Positions 58,370-64,000 of a DNA stretch of 64,000 nucleotides are shown here, one piece after another; the stretch's first letter is position 1; every line of letters begins with the position of its first letter. The position numbers and the translations under genes are program-made. The notes beneath the pieces were generated by a model. The model was not told the DNA's origin. It was given only the letters and a program-made list of their open reading frames with translations, and made no database searches. Origin of the DNA: an uncultured Porphyromonadaceae bacterium (GTDB lineage Bacteria; Bacteroidota; Bacteroidia; Bacteroidales; Muribaculaceae); NCBI GenBank assembly GCA_900541835.1, contig UQLL01000002.1, forward strand, positions 1 to 64,000, given 5' to 3'.

Positions 58370-58918
58370 TCAGAGAGGCACACGTCCGTAGCCCACGAGG
58401 TGTCGGCGGTACCACTGGTTGTTCATGGTGGAGTGGACAACACCTTTCGACGACGAGGCATGGATGAAGGTGCCTTCCTCGTCAATCATCATGCCCACGT
58501 GCGTAACCTTTCCCTCCTCCTTGCCGGTGGCGAAGAACACGAGGTCGCCTATCCTGACGTCGCTCTCGTCGATGCTCTTGCAGAACTCTGCCTGCCGGGC
58601 CGACACGCGTGGCAGCTTGACGTCGAGGGCGTTGAGATAGACCATCATCACGAAGCCTGAACAGTCGGCGCCCTCACCTTTTTCCTTTCCGCCATACAAG
58701 TAGGGAGTACCCATCCAGGTCTCGGCCTCGGCCAACAGCTTCTTCTGCACCTTGTCGGGATGAATCTTACGATGCGGCTTATGCACCTGGGCTGTATTGT
58801 GCTTAGGGTGCTTGCGGGTAGCAGTCGTGTGCTTGGTGGTGCCGCACGACGCCATGGTGCCGAGCATGACCGCTCCGGCAACCAGTATACACATTAAATT
58901 CTGGACAGTAGCCCTCAT
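58370..58918 (-). CDS. NlpC/P60 family lipoprotein peptidase
   Basis: Cell-wall D,L-endopeptidase-like lipoprotein, 182 residues. The signal peptide ends in a lipobox (LGTMASC, lipidated Cys25), then a His/Lys-rich linker (about 27-58), then the NlpC/P60 domain with the catalytic Cys86 (GADCSGFV), His140 (KVTHVGMMI) and third polar residue His153 (FIHASSS). It probably trims peptidoglycan stem peptides from an outer- or inner-membrane anchor. A -7 element lies 8 bases ahead of the ATG, so the leader is very short. Confidence 0.9.
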   Translation of the reverse strand: MRATVQNLMCILVAGAVMLGTMASCGTTKHTTATRKHPKHNTAQVHKPHRKIHPDKVQKKLLAEAETWMGTPYLYGGKEKGEGADCSGFVMMVYLNALDVKLPRVSARQAEFCKSIDESDVRIGDLVFFATGKEEGKVTHVGMMIDEEGTFIHASSSKGVVHSTMNNQWYRRHLVGYGRVPL

Positions 58919-58925
58919 CCGGCTG

Positions 58926-58933
58926 CAAAGTTA
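58926..58933 (-). promoter_or_regulatory. -7 element of the NlpC/P60 gene promoter
   Basis: Minus-strand TAACTTTG with a poor -33 region, immediately ahead of the ATG at 58918. Confidence 0.5.
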
Positions 58934-58978
58934 CGCAAAAAAGTTGAAAGAGTTGCGGGAATGCCGGTGCGACAACTC

Positions 58979-59983
58979 TCATCTCTGAACTATGTGGGCA
59001 AGGATGAAGTCTCGGAGGTCTACGGTGAGTGTCAGAGGGGTACGGGCGCAGACCAGCCCGGCACCAGTGGAGACGTTGCTATAGGCCCATACGGGATCTG
59101 TGAAGCCGATGTCACCAAGGTCGCCGAACAAGCCGTCATCGGTCTGCCAGCGGTAGTTGACGTAGTTGTAGTAGCTCTCGGAGACGCTGCTGAGAGTGAA
59201 GGCCATCTCGCAGACTATCAACGAGGGGTCGTACTGAGCCGCCTGGATGCGGTACTCCATATTGGAGAAGTCGAGGTGGAGGGTGTAGCTGGATCCGGTG
59301 AACTGGCGGTCGGTGAAGAAAGTGAATCCGTAGGCATCGCTGCCGGTGACGTAGTCGAATTCACTGATGTGCTCGGAGAAAATCGGCTCGGCGTCGTAAT
59401 TGATTTCGCCGGTGAGCAGGTCCGAAGCCATTATCTGTTCACCATGGTCATCGAGGATGGCGCCGGTTCCGATTCCGGCAAAGCCGATGTGGTAGTACTC
59501 GGAGACCGGATTAGAATCGTGGACACGCAGCTGCACCTTGATGTTGAAGTCGATTATCTGCCCTACCTCGAACATATCGGCAGAGAAGGGCCAGCTTTGC
59601 AGTAATTCCGGATCGGCGCTGATGATTTCGGCAGTGGGTGCAAGCGGAACTTTCACTTCGGCCCAGGCGTCGCCATAGGTCGGGGAGGTAGCCTCTATGC
59701 GTACGAGGTCGCCGGGCTGCGGCACCCATTCGGACTGGTCCACCAGCAAGCCGTTGGCGTAGATGCGGACTTCGGCATCCTTGACGGCGTGGTCGTCAGC
59801 GCCTGCGGTGTCGGTGAAGAACCATGTGTGGGTGACATTCACCACCACCGGCTCCCCGGCCGTGATGACGGAGTTGAGACAGAGCACCGGCCTGGTGCCG
59901 ACGTTGGGGTCGAAGTCCTCCATGCACGATGTCAGAAGAAGCAGCAGGGAGAGCAGGTATGGTAGTTTTTTCAGAATATCCAT
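58979..59983 (-). CDS. DUF4249 outer-membrane lipoprotein
   Basis: 334 residues from the ATG at 59983, whose signal peptide ends in a lipobox (YLLSLLLLLTSC); a longer frame upstream runs inside the receptor gene. The body is a beta-rich DUF4249 fold (RPVLCLNSVITAGEPVVVNV, DAEVRIYANG, FTLSSVSESYYNYVNYRWQT). DUF4249 proteins are regularly encoded next to TonB-dependent receptors and may act as their surface lipoprotein partner, as SusD does for SusC. The start overlaps the receptor gene by 13 bases. Confidence 0.85.
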   Translation of the reverse strand: MDILKKLPYLLSLLLLLTSCMEDFDPNVGTRPVLCLNSVITAGEPVVVNVTHTWFFTDTAGADDHAVKDAEVRIYANGLLVDQSEWVPQPGDLVRIEATSPTYGDAWAEVKVPLAPTAEIISADPELLQSWPFSADMFEVGQIIDFNIKVQLRVHDSNPVSEYYHIGFAGIGTGAILDDHGEQIMASDLLTGEINYDAEPIFSEHISEFDYVTGSDAYGFTFFTDRQFTGSSYTLHLDFSNMEYRIQAAQYDPSLIVCEMAFTLSSVSESYYNYVNYRWQTDDGLFGDLGDIGFTDPVWAYSNVSTGAGLVCARTPLTLTVDLRDFILAHIVQR

Positions 59984-62415
59984 GTGTAAGAAACCGAGGG
60001 GATGACAGGTAGAAGTTTCACTTTCTGGAAGACGGGCTTGTCCTGCCATACAGTGCTGAAGTCTGTGTGTATTTCTTTGTAATGGCGGCGTATGGCTACC
60101 GTGTTCATGTGGCAGTATGCGTTGTAGAGGCCGAAGGTCCAGTATCCGTGGCGGTTGCCGACGTTGACGCCGAGATCGAGGCGATGGTAGAAGGGGAGCT
60201 GGTAGTTGTTGAGTGAAGCGCGCAGTGCACCCTCGTCACCATAGATGCCGGGTCCGACGTCCGGCCCCTCCCACATCTGAGTGAGCAGAGTGAATCGATT
60301 GCCGCTGTGGCCGGTCCAGGCGGCATTGAGAGTTACGTGGTCGCCCACCTGCCAGCTGATGCCGACATTGATGGTGTGGCGGTTGTCGAAGCGGGCCGGA
60401 AAGGTGCGGCCCTGGTTCTTGTCGGCGAAGGTGCGGTCGGTCCAGGCCAGAGAGTAGGCGATGTGTCCGGTGACGCGACCTACAGTCTTCTCCACCTTGA
60501 AGTCGAGCCCCTTGGCGGTGCCGCTTCCCTGGCAGAGACGGGCGTTCCACATCTCCAGCGGAGGACGCAGGTAGTACTCGTCGCGATAGTCGAGCAGGTG
60601 GTGCATCCACTTGTAATACCCTTCGAGGGAGAATGACCAGCCCTCCCACGGCTCCCAGTAGCCGCCGAAGCTGACCTTGTCGGCTGTCTGTGGCTTGAAG
60701 TCGCCGGTGATGGGCACCCACTGGTCCACTGGCAGCGAGAGGTAAGTCTCGTTAAGCTGGTGCACATACTGTACCGTGCGTGTGTAGGCCGCCTTGACGC
60801 TCCACTTCCCTGTCAGGCGCCAGGCCAGCGACAGGCGGGGCGAAAGGTTGGTGTGCGTGCGGCCGTCGATGTGAAACAGGGAGCCATGCAGGCCGACGTT
60901 GATGCGCCAGAGATCGGAGATGCGCCAGTCGTCTTCTATGTACAGCTCGCCCTGGCCTGCGTGGTAGTCAGAAGTGGAGTCACGTCGCCCTGCCACAGTG
61001 GTGTCGAAGGTGTAGCGGCGGATTGTACGGGCCGGGAGGAAGGAGTGGAGGATGCCGGCGGCTCCGAAGCGCACGCGCATGGACTCGACGGGGTTCCATG
61101 TAAAGTCGGCGCGGGCTATCCAGTCGTCGATATGGTTGGTAGTCTTGGCGTAGATGCGGGTGGTGGTGACCTGCGAGGGGGTACGCTCCTCGTCGCGTTC
61201 GTCGCGCTTCATGGAGGTGAAAAAGCGGGTGTAGGCTCCGGTGAACTCAGCCGACAGAGCATCCGAAAAGCGCTGGTTGAGCCCGGCCTGGGCCACAATA
61301 TTGCCCCATCGAAAGATGTACTCGTCTTCGCTGTACCAGCCGCACTCGGGCTGCTCCTTGTCGTGCCAGAAGGACTTGAGATAGTCGTTGCCGAAGTAGA
61401 CGCTGACGAAGGCTGTGGTGCGGTCTGAGAAGCGGTGCGTCAGCTTGCCGTTGAGGTCCATGAAGTAGTAGCGGAGGCCGATTTTCTCGTCGTCGTTGTC
61501 AGCATTGATAATCGCCAGGGCCGGAGCGGTGAGCACGTCGTACCAGGAGCGGCGCATGGCCACTGAATAGGATGTGCGTTTGCCGATAGGGCCGTCGATG
61601 TTGAAAGCACCTGAAGTGAGTCCGAGGCGGGCGGTGCCGTGGTGGCCGTCGTGTGAGCCGTTCTTGGTGCGGACGTCGAGGAAGGAGGCCAGGCGGCCGT
61701 CATAGCGGGCCGGGATGGAACTCTTGAAGAAGTCGATGTAGCGTATAGCCTCGGTGTTGAAGGCCGAGAAGAGTCCCGCGAAGTGGTTGACCTGGTATAG
61801 GGGCACGTTGTCGAGCATGTACATGTTCTCGTCGGTGTTGCCTCCGTGGACGTACATTCCGGCAAATCCATCAGTGCCGGATACGACACCCGGCTGTGCC
61901 TGGAGCGCTTTTACCACGTCCGCCTCTCCCAGGAGCGTGGGAGTGTTGAGAATATCTTCGGCCGACAACTTCCGGGCACCTATCTCCACCGACTCAAGCG
62001 GCGACTCCTCCAGGCGGGAGATAACCTCCACCTCCGGCAGCTCCTGAATGTGCACGGAGTCGGGGATGGAGAGAACGGACTTGGGGGCCTGCCGGGGAAC
62101 CTCTCTTCTCCGAGGAGGCGTCTTGGGCCTGGGACGGCGCTTGAGGATTACCTGCCGTCCCTTGATGCTGAATTCGATGTCGGTGCCGCGGAACATATGC
62201 TTCAGGACTTTATTGAGGGGCTTGTTGCGGACGTCGATGGTGACACGCAGGCCCTTGAGCAGGTCGGATGAGTAGACGAAGTTCTTGCCCGACTGCTCCA
62301 TGAGGGAACGGAAGGCGGTAGCGGCCGGGACGTTGTCGGCCTTGAGTGTGACGCGTTGCGCCGAAACCGAAATGACCGCCAGAATGCACAGAATTAACCA
62401 AACTATTCTTTTCAT
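59971..62415 (-). CDS. TonB-dependent receptor with STN domain and signalling potential
   Basis: 814-residue outer-membrane transporter. A signal peptide (1-19, VWLILCILAVISVSAQ) is followed by a STN/secretin-TonB short domain (about 22-95, LLKGLRVTIDVRNKPLNKVL), a basic proline-rich linker, the plug (about 130-245, EADVVKALQAQPGVVSGTDG, MYVHGGNTDENMYMLDNVPL) and a beta-barrel to the end (SVSYTWIF, terminal phenylalanine). STN domains commonly signal to FecR-type anti-sigma proteins, and the gene is preceded by one that overlaps it (ATGA). No CarboxypepD_reg domain is seen. Substrate unknown. Confidence 0.88.
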   Translation of the reverse strand: MKRIVWLILCILAVISVSAQRVTLKADNVPAATAFRSLMEQSGKNFVYSSDLLKGLRVTIDVRNKPLNKVLKHMFRGTDIEFSIKGRQVILKRRPRPKTPPRRREVPRQAPKSVLSIPDSVHIQELPEVEVISRLEESPLESVEIGARKLSAEDILNTPTLLGEADVVKALQAQPGVVSGTDGFAGMYVHGGNTDENMYMLDNVPLYQVNHFAGLFSAFNTEAIRYIDFFKSSIPARYDGRLASFLDVRTKNGSHDGHHGTARLGLTSGAFNIDGPIGKRTSYSVAMRRSWYDVLTAPALAIINADNDDEKIGLRYYFMDLNGKLTHRFSDRTTAFVSVYFGNDYLKSFWHDKEQPECGWYSEDEYIFRWGNIVAQAGLNQRFSDALSAEFTGAYTRFFTSMKRDERDEERTPSQVTTTRIYAKTTNHIDDWIARADFTWNPVESMRVRFGAAGILHSFLPARTIRRYTFDTTVAGRRDSTSDYHAGQGELYIEDDWRISDLWRINVGLHGSLFHIDGRTHTNLSPRLSLAWRLTGKWSVKAAYTRTVQYVHQLNETYLSLPVDQWVPITGDFKPQTADKVSFGGYWEPWEGWSFSLEGYYKWMHHLLDYRDEYYLRPPLEMWNARLCQGSGTAKGLDFKVEKTVGRVTGHIAYSLAWTDRTFADKNQGRTFPARFDNRHTINVGISWQVGDHVTLNAAWTGHSGNRFTLLTQMWEGPDVGPGIYGDEGALRASLNNYQLPFYHRLDLGVNVGNRHGYWTFGLYNAYCHMNTVAIRRHYKEIHTDFSTVWQDKPVFQKVKLLPVIPSVSYTWIF

Positions 62416-62882
62416 TTGGACTGTACGGTCATTTCGGTGTCGAGCAATACGTTTATGGTGTCGATGAGGTCAGCGGCGTTGCCCTCGAAATGGAGGGTGA
62501 GGCGAAGCTCGGAAGCGTCGGCGGGGACGTTCTTCACATTGACGCCATACAGACTCTCGATACGTGTCACCACCTCGGTGAGGGGAGCGTCGTCGAAGTC
62601 GATGGCAATGCTTGTCGGCACCTGTGCCGCAGGTTCATGCACAGTTGCGGGAGTGGTCGGCTGGATTGCGGGCTGTGGTGCCTGCTTCACATTTGGCCGC
62701 GTGACCATTACGACGGCAGCGATGGCTCCGGCGGTTATCAGCACGGCCACTGAGGCGGCTACCTGCCAACCACGGAGCAGCAGCCTTGCGTGGCGGAAGC
62801 CGAAAGCCTTCCACGCCCGGTTGGCGTCGAAGAGTCCACGCCGATAGTTGCGGGCTACGAAGTCTATATCTTTGTTGTACAT
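62412..62882 (-). CDS. Minimal FecR-like membrane protein (DUF4974 only)
   Basis: 156 residues. A short cytoplasmic part (1-38, MYNKDIDFVARNYRRGLFDA) and one transmembrane helix (about 39-62, VAASVAVLITAGAIAAVVMV), a Pro/Ala linker, then a C-terminal DUF4974-like segment (about 92-156, IDFDDAPLTEVVTRIESLYG). That C-terminal fold is the STN-contacting part of Bacteroidota anti-sigma factors; the central FecR domain is missing. It most likely relays receptor status to the ECF sigma factor encoded two genes upstream. The signal would be transmitted by a shorter chain than usual. Confidence 0.72.
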   Translation of the reverse strand: MYNKDIDFVARNYRRGLFDANRAWKAFGFRHARLLLRGWQVAASVAVLITAGAIAAVVMVTRPNVKQAPQPAIQPTTPATVHEPAAQVPTSIAIDFDDAPLTEVVTRIESLYGVNVKNVPADASELRLTLHFEGNAADLIDTINVLLDTEMTVQSK

Positions 62883-62884
62883 GT

Positions 62885-63529
62885 TCAGAACTCTAAGCCG
62901 AGGCGGAAAGTGAAGTTAGGCTGGACATGGTGCTCGTCGCCGCTGTAAATTGCAGTGGCGTAGCCATTGCCGGGGTCCACGACGATGTCGTAGGTCTCGA
63001 CCTTATATCCGCGCAGAGTCAGGCCGACTCCGGCATTGAGGGCCAGTTTGCGGGTCAGTGAGAAACGGTAGCCGATAGTGGGGGAGAAGTATATGCCTCC
63101 GCCGTCGGAGAGGTTGACACCAAGACGGACGTCAGCGAATGGCGTGGCCTTTCCCAGATGCAGGTCCAGGCGTCCTTCGGCGAAGAGGGGCACAATGGCC
63201 AGGTCCCACTTGGTGTGCTGCTCATAACCGAGTCCGAGTCCTACGAACCAGTTATTGTCAATCTGATAGCCGTGGCTGGTGCTGAAGCCGGTAAACCAGG
63301 AAGTCTCGTGGATGAGATATAGGTCGGTGAAAGTGTTGTCTGCGAAGGCGTATGTCTTGTCGCGGCGCAGTGAGTTGGACCAGTCGAGAAAGCCGCGGTA
63401 ACCACGCTCGGGGACGGCCGCTCTGGCTGGCAGGGCGATGAGCGAGAGGAATAGGGCGATGATGACGACGATGACGGCCGGCATGGCCAGGCGCCAGACG
63501 AATCTCAGCAGTTCGAGGATGCGTTTCAT
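62885..63529 (-). CDS. Outer-membrane beta-barrel protein inside the sigma-receptor operon
   Basis: 214 residues. An extended N-terminus carries one hydrophobic export segment (about 13-38, LAMPAVIVVIIALFLSLIAL, then ARA). The mature part is a run of beta-hairpins (NNWFVGLGLGYEQHTKWDLA, TPFADVRLGVNLSDGGGIYF, LALNAGVGLTLRGYKVETYD) ending FTFRLGLEF. It resembles small 8-stranded barrels; family not identified. It is placed between the ECF sigma gene and the FecR-like gene, which is not the usual sigma/anti-sigma/receptor order. The FecR-like gene begins two bases after its stop. Confidence 0.65.
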   Translation of the reverse strand: MKRILELLRFVWRLAMPAVIVVIIALFLSLIALPARAAVPERGYRGFLDWSNSLRRDKTYAFADNTFTDLYLIHETSWFTGFSTSHGYQIDNNWFVGLGLGYEQHTKWDLAIVPLFAEGRLDLHLGKATPFADVRLGVNLSDGGGIYFSPTIGYRFSLTRKLALNAGVGLTLRGYKVETYDIVVDPGNGYATAIYSGDEHHVQPNFTFRLGLEF

Positions 63530-63571
63530 TAGGTCTTTTTCAGTTTATTTTCACCTCTATGACGCGCATCG

Positions 63572-63593
63572 GCGGGGAAAGTCCCATCCCCGC
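63572..63593. repeat. GC hairpin between ECF sigma and barrel genes
   Basis: 6-bp arms GCGGGG and CCCCGC with a 10-base loop. On the plus strand it is followed by AAGAAAAATTTTT, but the adjacent genes run on the minus strand, so it may act as a weak attenuator rather than a terminator. Confidence 0.4.
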
Positions 63594-63605
63594 AAGAAAA
63601 ATTTT

Positions 63606-64000
63606 TCAGAAAAATAAGAGGACGGTATGTAGGGACGCATGGACCATGCGCCCGTCCGCGAGTGCGGCCCGGAGTCGGTCGTAAGCCTTTGTCATCTGAT
63701 TCTTGACCGTCTTGAGTGAGATGCCCATCTCGGCAGCTATCTGCTCCTGGCTGAGGCCGTCGCGCTTGCTGAGCAGGAAGACCTGTCGGCAGCGGTCGGG
63801 CAGACGGTCAATGGCGTGCCACAGTGCGGCGTCTCGCTCGCTGGTGTCGACGTCCTCCTCAGTGGGTTCGGCGATGTCGTCGATGTCGGCGGTCTCGCGC
63901 AGGGAGCGGAGGTAGCTCAGGCACTGGTTGCGCACGGCCCGGTACATATATGCCTGGAAGCAGTCGACCTCGGTGCCGTCGCACAAGCCCTCCCAGACTT
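63606..64000 (-). CDS. ECF RNA polymerase sigma factor, truncated by the window end
   Basis: 3' part of a sigma-70 family ECF factor. The reading frame is open to the window edge (VWEGLCDGTEVD..), so the true start lies outside. Visible are the end of region 2 (FQAYMYRAVRNQCLSYLR) and region 4 (LPDRCRQVFLLSKRDGLSQE, HTH ISLKTVKNQMTKAYDRLRAA). The last about 17 residues (DGRMVHASLHTVLLFF) are encoded by a GGACGCAT-type palindrome and its flank, so the C-terminus looks extended by a repeat. It heads the barrel-FecR-receptor-DUF4249 operon and probably controls it. Confidence 0.88.
   Translation of the reverse strand, partial: VWEGLCDGTEVDCFQAYMYRAVRNQCLSYLRSLRETADIDDIAEPTEEDVDTSERDAALWHAIDRLPDRCRQVFLLSKRDGLSQEQIAAEMGISLKTVKNQMTKAYDRLRAALADGRMVHASLHTVLLFF
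63631..63656. repeat. Palindromic repeat (copy A5) inside the ECF sigma reading frame
   Basis: GGGACGCATGG-A-CCATGCGCCC: 8-bp inner pairing with one base missing in the right arm. It is translated as the C-terminal tail of the sigma factor. Confidence 0.6.

Overview
The window is chromosomal DNA of a Bacteroidota, order Bacteroidales. The evidence is the primary sigma factor without region 1.1, repeated promoters of the form TTTG-N20-TAnnTTTG, a split gcvPA/gcvPB glycine cleavage system, DUF4835, DUF5606, DUF5106 and DUF4249 genes, a STN-type TonB receptor, a GH109 enzyme and a type IX secretion (T9SS) sorting domain. The GC-rich codon use would fit a Muribaculaceae-like gut lineage, but that placement is inference.

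Layout. 0.1-4.9 kb: rpoD, a small outer-membrane barrel, an HtrA/DegP protease and a CDF metal exporter. 4.9-11 kb: the complete glycine cleavage system with its own lpd (gcvT-gcvH-gcvPA-gcvPB-lpdA, minus strand) behind one clear promoter. 11.1-14.7 kb: an operon of patatin-like lipase, GH13 alpha-amylase and prs. 14.8-22.2 kb: a 2318-residue secreted T9SS protein whose leader is a cobalamin riboswitch. 22.3-26.6 kb: an AT-rich, probably acquired defence island built around a single-chain nuclease-methyltransferase-specificity protein with three small partner genes coupled to it or trailing it. 26.8-32.5 kb: GH109 plus N-acetylhexosamine kinase-like gene, crotonase plus 3-hydroxyacyl-CoA dehydrogenase, and a HAD phosphatase plus UbiA prenyltransferase, all minus strand.

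32.7-58.4 kb is mostly plus-strand housekeeping: ftsY, rimO, menF, (dapA and a small membrane gene on the minus strand), dnaN, an epsilon-like exonuclease, coaBC, DUF4835, recN, rlmB, nusB, yajC, ybbR-like, coaE, DUF5606, a BadF/GlcNAc-kinase-like gene, DUF5106, DoxX, mnmA, a BFN/UVR protein, an ArgC-like protein lacking the usual cysteine motif, a tail-less ssb, speA, truA and ligA. Many of these overlap by 1-4 bases. 58.4-64 kb (minus): a NlpC/P60 lipoprotein, then an ECF sigma, outer-membrane barrel, minimal FecR-like protein, TonB receptor and DUF4249 lipoprotein unit cut by the window end.

A second layer of structure is a set of dispersed palindromes in the gaps. One core is GGACGCAC..GTGCGTCC and another is CGTCGAGCT..AGCTCGACG. 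Some are nested inside outer arms made of short GAGTTGAGAG-like or AATGAACA-like repeats. Two of them are translated as C-terminal tails (amylase, ECF sigma) and two arm-like tracts lie in frame inside the giant gene. The most novel-looking items are the B12-switched giant surface protein, the compact defence island and this palindrome family. No rRNA, tRNA, CRISPR array or intact transposase was seen.
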